From an uncultured bacterium (GTDB lineage Bacteria; Actinomycetota; Actinomycetes; S36-B12), in the NCBI GenBank assembly GCA_903896585.1, contig CAITYI010000261.1, positions 1 to 64,000 of the forward strand: DNA of 64,000 nucleotides, given 5' to 3'. The position numbers and the translations under genes were made by a program. This document shows, in pieces, positions 55,944 to 64,000 of this stretch. Numbering within the stretch: position 1 is the stretch's first letter; the number at the start of each line of letters is the position of its first letter. A model generated the notes under the pieces. That model made no database searches. It saw only the letters and a program-made list of their open reading frames with translations, and was not told the origin of the DNA.

Positions 55944-57341
55944 ATGGCACAGAAGGCCGGTGGGGCGGTTTTGGCCGATGGCACCCTGGAATTGTTCTCA
56001 AAATTGGTTGAAGAACGTAGTGCTCGCGGAATTGCTTCAGCCCTTCGCCACATGATCACCGCGGGGGAAATTCATCCAGGTGACAAGCTTCCCACGGTTC
56101 GGGACCTGAGCGCCTCCCTCGGAGTGAGCCCAGCAACGGTCGCCCAAGCGTGGCAGGCACTCGCTCAGGCGGGGATGCTGATCACTCGAGGTCGAGCGGG
56201 GACTTTTGTTGCCCACTTCAACGACAAGGATCAGCCTCCTCGGTTTTTGGGTTTGGGTGGCCCGCTGATCAATTCCGGTATCGATTTATCACGCGGAACA
56301 CCAGATCCGTTGCTCCTACCCTCGATATCCCAAGCCATGGAAAGAGTAACTGCCAATCGCGATATCTGGACGAGCAGTTATTTCGATGAACCGGTTATCC
56401 CAGAGCTAGATCAACTGCTTCGACAATCATGGCCCTTTCGCCCCGATTCATTGACGGTCGTTGACGGGGCCTTAGACGGCCTGTCCCGAATCATTGCTGT
56501 CCTTGTGTCGTTTGGGGATCGAGTAATTGTCGAGTCTCCGGGTTTCCCGCCGCTGCTGGACATTCTGGAACGAGTTGGGGCGGAGATCATTCCCATCGGT
56601 CTGGATGAACAGGGCCCCCTTGTTTCCGAACTGGCTGATGCGCTGGTGCGGGACCCGGTGGCTGCATTTTTGCAGCCCCGGGCGCACAATCCAACGGGAA
56701 CAAGCATGTCGCAACTTCGAGCATCGGAGATTGCCGCACTACTGGGTAGGAGCACGTGCTGGATCATTGAAGATGACCACAGTGGTGACATCTCAACGGC
56801 CCCCGATGTCAGCATTGGTCAGTATCGGCCGGATAAAACCGTTCATATCAGGAGTTTTTCGAAGTCACATGGTCCCGATCTGCGGTTAGCTGCCATCGGG
56901 GGGGCGAGTGCAGTTATCGAACCCCTCATCAGAGATCGAATGCTCGGACCCGGATGGAGTAGTCGCTTGCTTCAACATATTCTGGTAGAACTCTTAACCA
57001 GTGACGACTCCGTTTCTGCGGTCGAGCATGCGCGGGATCAATACTCGTTGAGATCCACCCATATCCGCGAGGCGTTGCTAGACAGTGGTCTAGATCCAAG
57101 TCCCGGCGATGGCATCAATCTCTTTATCCCGGTTGAAGACGAACAAAGGGTACTCATCAATCTGGCCGCTGAAGGAATCAGAGTTGCCCCGGGTCGTCCG
57201 TTCTTCATTGGAAAGGTGCAGTCTCCCGGAATTCGCGTAACAATTTCTGCCTTAGAAAGTAATCCCGATAAAATCAGTAAGTTGGCTCGCACAATCGCGC
57301 AAGCCGTCGATCGGTCCGAGCAAACCCAAGGAATTCGTTAA
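55944..57341 (+). CDS. MocR family regulator (GntR DNA-binding plus aminotransferase domain)
   Basis: A 465-residue fusion. Residues about 20-95 are a GntR-type winged helix (GDKLPTVRDLSASLGVSPAT, then GMLITRGRAGTFVA); the rest is a fold-type-I aminotransferase domain with NPTGTSMS, IIEDDHSGDIS and PLP-binding Lys307 in RSFSKSHGPDLRL. In GabR such a domain senses an amino acid through the cofactor. Here beta-alanine (from uracil) or GABA (from putrescine) is plausible. ATG 55944 has AAGGGG 5 bases upstream. It diverges from the pyrimidine operon and precedes an aldehyde dehydrogenase and potDABC, so it may control either or both. Confidence 0.88.
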   Translation: MAQKAGGAVLADGTLELFSKLVEERSARGIASALRHMITAGEIHPGDKLPTVRDLSASLGVSPATVAQAWQALAQAGMLITRGRAGTFVAHFNDKDQPPRFLGLGGPLINSGIDLSRGTPDPLLLPSISQAMERVTANRDIWTSSYFDEPVIPELDQLLRQSWPFRPDSLTVVDGALDGLSRIIAVLVSFGDRVIVESPGFPPLLDILERVGAEIIPIGLDEQGPLVSELADALVRDPVAAFLQPRAHNPTGTSMSQLRASEIAALLGRSTCWIIEDDHSGDISTAPDVSIGQYRPDKTVHIRSFSKSHGPDLRLAAIGGASAVIEPLIRDRMLGPGWSSRLLQHILVELLTSDDSVSAVEHARDQYSLRSTHIREALLDSGLDPSPGDGINLFIPVEDEQRVLINLAAEGIRVAPGRPFFIGKVQSPGIRVTISALESNPDKISKLARTIAQAVDRSEQTQGIR

Positions 57342-57342
57342 T

Positions 57343-57381
57343 ATCCCGCTGATCTTCGACAACATCCCGCTGATCTTCGAC
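57343..57381 (+). repeat. Tandem 18-bp repeat before the second aldehyde dehydrogenase
   Basis: ATCCCGCTGATCTTCGAC occurs at 57343-57360 and 57364-57381, exact, with a 21-base period (two helix turns). It lies right after the MocR gene stop and about 65 bases before the aldehyde dehydrogenase start, a plausible position for a two-site operator, or simply slippage. Confidence 0.75.
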
Positions 57382-57445
57382 CGTTTTTGGGAGACTGCGT
57401 CCACGGGATGACTTTAGATCGGGCCGGGAGAACAGGGGAGTGACA

Positions 57446-58966
57446 ATGCACACGCTGGATTCACGATTTGAAGGTTCATGGATCAACGGTTCATCTTTCG
57501 CAGGCAATGGTGATCCATGGGAGGTTATTAACCCAGCAGACTCGAGTGTTGTGGCGACTCTCACGTTGGCGACCCCTGCAGACGTCGCCTACGCCGTTGA
57601 ATCAGCGCACATGGCGTTTCAGACTTGGTCACGCACGGTCCCCGCCGAGAGAAGTGCGCTACTGCATGCCTTGGCCAGAAGACTAGAAGAGCGAGCTGAG
57701 GAGTATGTACTGGTCGAATCGGCCCAGACGGGAAAGCCTTTTCGGCTTTGCCGAGAGTTTGATATCCCCGGATCAATTGACAATGTGAGTTATTTTGCCG
57801 GAATCGCTCGCAATGCGGAAGGGAAAGCATCGACCGAGTGGGTATCCAATATCAACTCCTCAATTCGACGTGAACCGATTGGGGTGATCGGGTCAATAGC
57901 CCCCTGGAACTACCCCCTCCAAATGGCCATGTGGAAAGTGCTCCCCGCAATTGCCGCTGGTAACACAATTGTGCTCAAGCCGGCCGAGCTCACCCCTCTC
58001 ACCGCTCTCATGTTGGCCCAAGACTGCACCCACGTGGGTTTCCCAGACGGTGTCGTAAATGTCGTGACTGGTTCGGGACCGTTGGCCGGAGAGGCCCTCG
58101 TCTCGCATCCAGAGGTGGCCATGGTTTCCTTTACCGGATCTACCAAGGTGGGCAAGCGAGTCATGGAGCTGGCGACCGCGGGTATCAAGCGAGTCCATTT
58201 AGAGCTCGGGGGCAAAGCTCCATTCATCGTGTTTGCCGATGCCAACCTCGAAGCAGCGATCCACGGTGCGGTGGCCGGTTCGCTGATCAACAGCGGCCAG
58301 GATTGCACGGCGGCAACGAGGGCCTATGTACATGAATCCCTGTTTGCAGATTTCGTTACCGGAGTAAATGAGCTTTTCGCACAGATTTGCGTAGGGGACC
58401 CACAATTGGACTCAACAGATATTGGACCCCTTGTGTCAATTGCTCAGCGGGACCGAGTTCACGGTTTCGTGGAGCGGGCCAGGTCCCAAGGAGCCACGGT
58501 GCATGTTGGCGGGGAATCGCCTAGCGAGAAACCCGATGGCGTGGAAGGTGGAGCCTTCTATCCGCCGACTCTCCTCACCGGGGTTGGCCAACACTGGGAA
58601 ATAGTCCAAGAGGAAATCTTTGGCCCGGTGCTGGTTGTTCTGCCCTTTAATTCCATCGAGGAGGGTTTAGCTCTGGCAAATGACACTCCCTATGGATTAG
58701 CGGCCTCCGCCTGGACACAGTCAGTTGTCATCTCGGAGCGAGCTCAGCGGGAGATTAATGCGGGTACGGTCTGGATCAATGACCACATTCCGATCATGAG
58801 TGAGATGCCACATGGTGGATTTGGGGGCTCGGGTTTCGGCAAGGATATGTCTACCTACTCCCTAGAGGAGTACACCAGAATCAAGCATGTAGCCGTTGAC
58901 GTCACGGGTGAGGTTAAGAAAGACTGGCATCGGACCATTTTCCGGGATAACTTCCCCGAAGCCTGA
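57446..58966 (+). CDS. Aldehyde dehydrogenase, gamma-aminobutyraldehyde type (second copy)
   Basis: A 506-residue aldehyde dehydrogenase paralogous to the one at 45.7 kb: GVIGSIAPWNYPLQMAMWK, LELGGKAPF with the general-base Glu, Cys287 in SGQDCTAATRAY, and EMPHGGFGGSGFGKDMS. It has an extra C-terminal tail of about 20 residues. ATG 57446 has GGGGAG 5 bases upstream. Because it precedes the polyamine importer it probably oxidises aminoaldehydes from imported putrescine or relatives. Differences between the two copies may reflect chain length or regulation. Confidence 0.88.
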   Translation: MHTLDSRFEGSWINGSSFAGNGDPWEVINPADSSVVATLTLATPADVAYAVESAHMAFQTWSRTVPAERSALLHALARRLEERAEEYVLVESAQTGKPFRLCREFDIPGSIDNVSYFAGIARNAEGKASTEWVSNINSSIRREPIGVIGSIAPWNYPLQMAMWKVLPAIAAGNTIVLKPAELTPLTALMLAQDCTHVGFPDGVVNVVTGSGPLAGEALVSHPEVAMVSFTGSTKVGKRVMELATAGIKRVHLELGGKAPFIVFADANLEAAIHGAVAGSLINSGQDCTAATRAYVHESLFADFVTGVNELFAQICVGDPQLDSTDIGPLVSIAQRDRVHGFVERARSQGATVHVGGESPSEKPDGVEGGAFYPPTLLTGVGQHWEIVQEEIFGPVLVVLPFNSIEEGLALANDTPYGLAASAWTQSVVISERAQREINAGTVWINDHIPIMSEMPHGGFGGSGFGKDMSTYSLEEYTRIKHVAVDVTGEVKKDWHRTIFRDNFPEA

Positions 58967-58984
58967 CAGCGACGACACGAAGTT

Positions 58985-59000
58985 GTTACATAATTTGTAC
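58985..59000 (+). promoter_or_regulatory. Possible nitrogen-type operator before potD (weak)
   Basis: In the 172-base spacer before potD, GTTAC-n6-TGTAC (58985-59000) has the gTnAC half of a GlnR box with the right spacing but a poor second half. The same region is A/T-rich and could be promoter. Otherwise the spacer shows only the AGGAGAGGA ribosome-binding region. Confidence 0.2.
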
Positions 59001-59138
59001 TCAATAAACTGAAGGTAGCCAGCTTTACCGACTACCGTTGGCGAAGAGATACAACCATCAGGCCGGACAAAGTGGCCCGTAATGAAAACGCTCGTCTTGG
59101 AATGTTCGTATTGAAATTCGCATAGGAGAGGAAAGACC

Positions 59139-60344
59139 ATGACACTCAACCGACCCGAGACCATTGCGGCCATCGCTGGACAAATCCGCACATCTGTTTC
59201 CCGCAGGCGCCTGTTGCAGGCTGCTGGCATTGGGAGCGCTGCCATGGTTGTTGCCGCATGTGGCACGGGTTCTGAGGAGTCAGGTGAAGCGGCATCGGCG
59301 ACCGACCTATCCGATACCGAAATGATTGCGAATTGGTCTAACTGGCCTCTGTACCTTGATGTCGATGAAGAATCGGGCGAGTACCCATCGCTCGTTGCTT
59401 TTGAGGAGTCCACTGGAATTGATGTCACCTATACCGAAGATGTCAATGACAACAATGAGTTCTTTGCCAAGGTGCGTACCCAACTTGAGCAAGGTCAAGA
59501 CATTGGTCGAGATCTGGTTGTTCTCACTGACTGGATGGCTGCACTGTGGATTCAGAGCGGGTACGCCCAAAAACTTGACAAGGCACTTATTCCTAACTCG
59601 GTAAATTTGATTCCTCGCCTGGCAGACGTCAACTTTGATAAACCGCGTGACTTCTCACTTCCATGGCAGTCAGGATTTGGTGGCTTGGGCTACAACACCC
59701 CGGCCTTGCAGGCAGCCACGGGAAAGTCGACCATGACTTCAATGGACGAATTATTTGACCCAGCGCTGAAGGGCCGAGTGACATTGCTCTCCGAAATGCG
59801 CGACACCATGGGTTGTATTTTGGCGTGGAAGGGTTATGACCCTTCAAACTTCACGGAAGCTGAATTTGAGGAAGCAATCGCGGAATTGACCAAGCAGGTG
59901 GACAGTGGTCAGGTGCGTCAAGTAACTGGAAACGACTACGTCGCGGCAATGGAAAGCGGTGATGTCATTGCGGTTATTGGTTGGTCGGGAGATATTTTCG
60001 CCCTCGGTGACGAATTCAACTTCACGTTGCCCGAAAGCGGTGGCATGCTTTGGACGGACAACATGTTGATTCCTGCACTAGCTCAGCATAAGAAAAACGC
60101 CGAGTTGATTATGAACAACTATTACGACCCGGCAGTGGCGGCCCAGGTGGCGGCATATGTGAATTACATTTGTCCGGTTCTAGGTGCCCAGGCTGAAATG
60201 GAAAAAATAGATCCTGCGCTTGCGAGCAGTGAATTCATTTTCCCCACAGATGCAATGCTCAATCAAACCTATGTCTTCATGGAATTAACACAAGAACAAA
60301 ATGAAGCCTACGAACGGCTTTTCCAAAAGGCGATCGGCAACTAG
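59139..60344 (+). CDS. potD: Polyamine ABC transporter substrate-binding lipoprotein (PotD/PotF-like)
   Basis: A 401-residue secreted lipoprotein. The N-terminus has a twin-arginine-like SRRRLLQAAG followed by a lipobox VAAC (Cys41), suggesting Tat export and lipidation. The mature part begins with ANWSNWPLYLD and contains FEESTGIDVTYTEDVNDNNEF, typical of spermidine/putrescine-binding proteins. It should capture polyamines for PotABC. It heads a potD-potA-potB-potC operon. Confidence 0.9.
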   Translation: MTLNRPETIAAIAGQIRTSVSRRRLLQAAGIGSAAMVVAACGTGSEESGEAASATDLSDTEMIANWSNWPLYLDVDEESGEYPSLVAFEESTGIDVTYTEDVNDNNEFFAKVRTQLEQGQDIGRDLVVLTDWMAALWIQSGYAQKLDKALIPNSVNLIPRLADVNFDKPRDFSLPWQSGFGGLGYNTPALQAATGKSTMTSMDELFDPALKGRVTLLSEMRDTMGCILAWKGYDPSNFTEAEFEEAIAELTKQVDSGQVRQVTGNDYVAAMESGDVIAVIGWSGDIFALGDEFNFTLPESGGMLWTDNMLIPALAQHKKNAELIMNNYYDPAVAAQVAAYVNYICPVLGAQAEMEKIDPALASSEFIFPTDAMLNQTYVFMELTQEQNEAYERLFQKAIGN

Positions 60345-60405
60345 CGTTTTCAACTGTGTGGATCAAATAACTTGAACTTAACAGTGTGCCTTGAAAGGAA
60401 TTAGA

Positions 60406-61557
60406 TTGAGCGAATCCAGTGGTCGCAATATTGAAGATCTGCACCTAAAGAGTCTCACTAAAAAATTTGGCGAGGTCGCCGCAGTTGATGACTTGACGCT
60501 CACGATCCCAGCGGGGTCATTCTTTGCCCTACTGGGTGCGTCGGGCTGCGGCAAAACCACCACATTGCGCATGGTGGCTGGATTGGAAGATCCAACTTCG
60601 GGGAACATTGTGATCGGTGATAAAGACATCACGCATCTTCGGGCATTTCAGCGACCAGTCAACACTGTTTTTCAGTCTTATGCTCTTTTCCCGCATCTAG
60701 ACATTTTCGAAAATGTGGCATTCGGCCTCCGCCGTCGCAAGGTAAAAGATGTCGATCAAAAAGTGAACGCAATGCTTGAACTTGTCGAGTTGGGTCCCAT
60801 GGCTCGGCGCAAGCCGAGTCAATTGTCGGGCGGGCAGCAGCAGCGAGTAGCCGTTGCTCGGGCTCTTATTAACGAACCAGATGTGCTGTTACTGGACGAA
60901 CCTTTAGGTGCATTAGATCTCAAGTTACGCAGGCAAATGCAAATCGAGTTGAAAAGAATTCAGGTGGAAGTGGGCACCACGTTTGTCCACGTGACCCACG
61001 ATCAAGAAGAAGCCATGACCATGGCCGACACGGTTGCCGTCATGAATGCCGGTCGCATTGAACAAATGGGACATCCTGCAGATATATATGAGCTTCCTCA
61101 GACCGTTTTTGTGGCTAATTTCTTGGGTCAATCAAATCTGTTTGCTGGATCACGAACCGGCCAGTCCGGTGAGGTAATCATGGTTGACTCTCACGGCATG
61201 AAATTCTCGGTGTTGAGTTCGCGAAATTCAGCCAGGTCAGACGAAATCATTGTCGGTATTCGACCGGAAAAAATCGTGGTTCGTGATCTGGTTGATCGGG
61301 ACAATGTCCCTTCAGGTCACAACATTCTTGAGGGCCGAGTTACCGATGTTTCCTACACAGGAGTGTCTACTCAGTATGTAGTGGAGACTTCGTGGGGGCA
61401 AGACGTCACAGTATTTGAGCAAAATGTGATTGTGGGGGATCGCTGTGAAGTTGGCGATCAAGTGATTCTGCACTGGTCGCCTGAACACACATTTGGTCTT
61501 GCTGGGGGAGAGACCCTCCTACATAAGACCGCCCAAGTTCTAGCCGCAGGCGTTTAG
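60406..61557 (+). CDS. potA: Polyamine ABC transporter ATP-binding protein
   Basis: A 383-residue ABC ATPase with Walker A GASGCGKTTTLRMVAG, signature LSGGQQQRVAVARAL, Walker B VLLLDEPLGALD, switch VTHDQEEAMTMAD and a C-terminal TOBE domain (about 285-370). TTG 60406 is chosen as start because AGGAA lies 5 bases before; another TTG at 60391 is in frame. It follows potD by 61 bases and is 2 bases from potB. Confidence 0.93.
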   Translation: MSESSGRNIEDLHLKSLTKKFGEVAAVDDLTLTIPAGSFFALLGASGCGKTTTLRMVAGLEDPTSGNIVIGDKDITHLRAFQRPVNTVFQSYALFPHLDIFENVAFGLRRRKVKDVDQKVNAMLELVELGPMARRKPSQLSGGQQQRVAVARALINEPDVLLLDEPLGALDLKLRRQMQIELKRIQVEVGTTFVHVTHDQEEAMTMADTVAVMNAGRIEQMGHPADIYELPQTVFVANFLGQSNLFAGSRTGQSGEVIMVDSHGMKFSVLSSRNSARSDEIIVGIRPEKIVVRDLVDRDNVPSGHNILEGRVTDVSYTGVSTQYVVETSWGQDVTVFEQNVIVGDRCEVGDQVILHWSPEHTFGLAGGETLLHKTAQVLAAGV

Positions 61558-61559
61558 CG

Positions 61560-62450
61560 GTGGTCGCACTACTTCCGTCAACTGGGGTGAAGCCTCAGGT
61601 GTCGCCCCAAAAACGTTCTCGAACCGGGTATTTTCTTTTACTGCCGGGCATGACATGGCTAGCCATTTTCTTCGCCATTCCATTTGTCACTTTATTCCTC
61701 ACCAGTCTTCAGGCGCCGGTAGCAGGTAAATCCGGACAGTATGTTCCGGCTTTTCAGGTCAGCAATTACCCGGATGCACTCATCGAGTACTGGCCACAAT
61801 TTCTCAAGTCATTCATCTATGCCGGGATCGCCACTGCCCTTGCGTTATTGATTGCGTATCCACTGGCTTACTTCATTGCATTTAAAGCAGGTCGCTGGCG
61901 TGCATTGATGTTGGTCCTCGTTATTGCCCCCTCATTCGCATCTTTCCTACTTCGAACCTATGCATGGAAAACCATTTTGGCTGATGAAGGTTTCATCACC
62001 TCTTTTTTCAATGCGCTACACCTATTACCCGATGATCGAATTTTGAACACCAGCATTGCCGTGATTGCCGGTCTCACCTATAACTTCCTTCCATTTATGA
62101 TTTTGCCTCTATATGCAGCATTGGAAAAAGTGGACCCGAGACTAATCGAGGCATCAAATGACCTTTATGCCTCTGCGTTCACAACATTCCGCAAAGTCAC
62201 TTGGCCGTTATCGCTTCCAGGTGTGGTGGCAGGAACGCTTCTGACGTTTATCCCGGCTACGGGTGATTACATCAACGCTGAACTTTTGGGTTCGACTCAG
62301 GACAGAATGATTGGCAATGTTATTCAAACCAACTTTATTGAATTTAGAGATTATCCGACCGCGAGCGCTCTGTCGTTTGTTCTCATGGCGGTAATTCTGG
62401 TCTTGGTCTTTACCTATATTCGCCGAGCCGGAACGGAGGACTTGGTCTAA
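61560..62450 (+). CDS. potB: Polyamine ABC transporter permease
   Basis: A 296-residue permease with six or so membrane helices; GYFLLLPGMTWLAIFFAIPF starts the first, and the EAA loop LIEASNDLYASAFTTFRKVTWP binds PotA. The C-terminus is short and basic. GTG start 2 bases after potA; its last base overlaps the potC start. Confidence 0.92.
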   Translation: MVALLPSTGVKPQVSPQKRSRTGYFLLLPGMTWLAIFFAIPFVTLFLTSLQAPVAGKSGQYVPAFQVSNYPDALIEYWPQFLKSFIYAGIATALALLIAYPLAYFIAFKAGRWRALMLVLVIAPSFASFLLRTYAWKTILADEGFITSFFNALHLLPDDRILNTSIAVIAGLTYNFLPFMILPLYAALEKVDPRLIEASNDLYASAFTTFRKVTWPLSLPGVVAGTLLTFIPATGDYINAELLGSTQDRMIGNVIQTNFIEFRDYPTASALSFVLMAVILVLVFTYIRRAGTEDLV

Positions 62451-63280
62451 TGCGTTGGATTCGTCAGCGGCTTCTCGGCGTAGTTGCTGTTCTCGTTCTT
62501 GTTTACCTGTTTATTCCGATTGCGGTAGTCGCCGTGCTCAGTTTCAACAAGCCTGATGGAAAGTACAACATCTCGTGGAATGAATTCTCCATTGATGCTT
62601 GGACAAACTTGTGTGGTGTTCCGGGCGTCTGCGCATCTTTCATGACAAGTATCCGAATTGGTGTCATCTCAACAATTTTCGCAACCGTGCTGGGAACCAT
62701 GATCGCATTTGCGTTGGTTCGGTACAGATTTCGTGGACGCTCCACGACCAATTTACTGATCTTCCTCCCCATGACAACGCCAGAAGTGGTCATGGGTGCA
62801 AGTCTGCTGGCACTTTTCCTAAACCTTCGATTCCCTCTTGGTGAAACAACAATCATCATTGCCCACATCATGTTTACAATTTCATTTATCGTGGTGACAG
62901 TGAAAGCGCGATTACAAGGCATGGATCCACGCCTGGAGGAAGCTGCTCGAGATCTATATGCGAACCCGCAGGCTACTTTCCGCTATGTCACATTCCCACT
63001 TGTCGCCCCAGGGATCGCAGGTGCAGCGCTACTTGGCTTCTCATTGTCCTTCGACGACTTCATCATCAGCTTCTTTAATGCCGGTACCGTTGTTACCTTC
63101 CCCATTTACATTTGGGGAGCCGCTCAACGAGGAATTCCGGTTCAGGTAAATGCACTGGCCACCATGGTTTTCCTTGCCGCCATGGTTATTGTCTTAACGG
63201 CTCAGTTCGTCTCCTACCGTAAGCGCAAAGCTCTGCAGCTCCCCCCCAAAGCCTTGGAAGCTGCGCTTCCTCGTTCGTGA
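62450..63280 (+). CDS. potC: Polyamine ABC transporter permease
   Basis: A 276-residue permease with six helices and the EAA loop LEEAARDLYANPQATFRYVTFP. The LSFDDFIISFF segment is characteristic of PotC/PotI. It forms the PotB-PotC channel. Its ATG overlaps the potB stop by one base. A 91-base spacer follows before the oxidase gene. Confidence 0.92.
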   Translation: MRWIRQRLLGVVAVLVLVYLFIPIAVVAVLSFNKPDGKYNISWNEFSIDAWTNLCGVPGVCASFMTSIRIGVISTIFATVLGTMIAFALVRYRFRGRSTTNLLIFLPMTTPEVVMGASLLALFLNLRFPLGETTIIIAHIMFTISFIVVTVKARLQGMDPRLEEAARDLYANPQATFRYVTFPLVAPGIAGAALLGFSLSFDDFIISFFNAGTVVTFPIYIWGAAQRGIPVQVNALATMVFLAAMVIVLTAQFVSYRKRKALQLPPKALEAALPRS

Positions 63281-63342
63281 TAGTCTTTTTGCTTTAGTAC
63301 TTGAAGGGATTGGTGGGAAGGTCAGGCGGTCGGTCTGCCCCA

Positions 63343-63362
63343 TTACGTGAACTCTGACGTAA
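63343..63362 (+). promoter_or_regulatory. Small inverted repeat before the last gene
   Basis: TTACGT (63343-63348) and ACGTAA (63357-63362) form 6-base inverted arms with an 8-base gap, ending 9 bases before the ATG. The second arm leads into AAGGAA, the likely ribosome-binding site, so occupancy or folding would affect translation. Weak evidence. Confidence 0.3.
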
Positions 63363-63371
63363 GGAATTCCC

Positions 63372-64000
63372 ATGTATTCGCAAGAAGTTTCTCCCCAAGG
63401 TCGGGAAAAGACAAAAAATCTTATTACTACGCCGTACTGGCTAGATTCGAAGAATCGTCCCCAACCGCGCCCGGCATTCGAGGGTTACTCCGAGGCGGAC
63501 TTAGTAATTGTCGGGGGCGGTTTCACCGGTTTGTGGGCTGCAGTTGAAGCTGCTGTGCAGAACCCAGGCCAGAGCGTTGTCATCCTTGAAGGCGGTCGCA
63601 TAGCTGGCGGGGCAACCGGGCGAAATGGCGGATTTGTTTCCGCTTCCCTCACTCATGGATTCAGTAACGGGCTCAGTAGGTGGCCTGATGAAATTAGTCG
63701 GTTAGTGGAGTTGGGCTGTAGAAATCTCCGCGAAATCGAAGCTCGGATCCACGAATTTGGCATTGACTGCGATTGGATTATGTCTGGTGGAATCGATGTA
63801 GCGATTGCCAGTTACCAGACTGCGGATTTGGCTCGACTGCACGAGCAATTGCAAGAATATGGAATCCCATCTGAGTTGCTTGACTCGCGCGAAGCGCGTC
63901 AGCGGGTTGATTCTCCGCTGTACACGGCTGGTTTATTCGACCCCCATGTTGCAATGGTTAATCCAGCAGAATTGGCGTGGGGGTTGGCTCGAGTTGCAGA
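63372..64000 (+). CDS. DAO-type FAD oxidoreductase (partial, 3' end beyond window)
   Basis: 209 complete codons are visible and the frame is open at the right edge. The N-terminal Rossmann motif LVIVGGGFTGLWAAVEA and AGGATGRNGGFVS match the oxidase at 41.6-43.0 kb and PuuB-like amine oxidases. Following potC, it probably oxidises an imported polyamine or a glutamylated derivative. Start at ATG 63372 with AAGGAA upstream. Confidence 0.85.
   Translation, partial: MYSQEVSPQGREKTKNLITTPYWLDSKNRPQPRPAFEGYSEADLVIVGGGFTGLWAAVEAAVQNPGQSVVILEGGRIAGGATGRNGGFVSASLTHGFSNGLSRWPDEISRLVELGCRNLREIEARIHEFGIDCDWIMSGGIDVAIASYQTADLARLHEQLQEYGIPSELLDSREARQRVDSPLYTAGLFDPHVAMVNPAELAWGLARVA

Overview
This 64 kb window is a continuous piece of an actinobacterial (Actinomycetota) chromosome, about half G+C by eye. 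The evidence is gene order and enzyme type. The order gpsA-ddl-DUF3515-thiL-rpmB-DAK2 kinase-recG-rsmD-coaD-yceD-rpmF-rnc-mutM-smc-ftsY, amt-glnB-glnD-ffh-rpsP-khpA-rimM-trmD-rplS-lepB-lepB-rnhB-yraN-comM-dprA-xerC and rpsB-tsf-pyrH-frr-cdsA-rlmN is the classic actinobacterial housekeeping block. A deazaflavin (F420)-type oxidoreductase, zinc-finger forms of L28 and L32 and many GTG starts fit the same phylum. Short spacers and frequent ATGA or 1-8 base overlaps suggest a compact, possibly planktonic genome; this last point is inference. I saw no tRNA, rRNA, CRISPR, transposase or phage gene. Layout: 1-39.2 kb is the housekeeping block, mostly on the + strand. Minus-strand exceptions are a PLP cystathionine-type enzyme, a DUF3515 lipoprotein, rpmB, a YhhN membrane protein and an M23 peptidase. 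A nitrogen operon (amt, glnB, glnD) with a GlnR-like site and a leader hairpin sits at 18.2-22.3 kb. From 39.2 kb the window becomes a catabolic region for nitrogen-rich compounds. The minus-strand run lrp, class III aminotransferase, PNPOx-like flavoprotein, DAO-type amine oxidase, glutaryl-CoA dehydrogenase, CaiB-type CoA transferase (45.5-39.2 kb) diverges from an aminobutyraldehyde-type dehydrogenase (45.7-47.1 kb). Together they could take putrescine or cadaverine, and C5 products, to GABA or crotonyl-CoA. An eight-gene minus operon (55.8-47.2 kb) encodes beta-ureidopropionase, dihydropyrimidinase, methylmalonate/malonate-semialdehyde dehydrogenase, an F420-dependent luciferase-like oxidoreductase and a two-permease ABC importer. 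This is reductive pyrimidine catabolism without any classical dihydropyrimidine dehydrogenase in view. Divergent from it is a MocR (GntR plus aminotransferase) regulator, then a second aldehyde dehydrogenase, a polyamine ABC importer (potDABC) and the start of a second DAO-type oxidase that runs off the end. Most notable idea: the F420-type oxidoreductase in the pyrimidine operon may supply the missing first step, reduction of uracil or thymine, using F420H2. Other points of note are an elaborate structured leader before rpsB, an acyl-carrier-protein-like gene without its prosthetic-group serine, an S16 protein with a long 11-residue-repeat tail, and several very short tandem duplications in or near genes.
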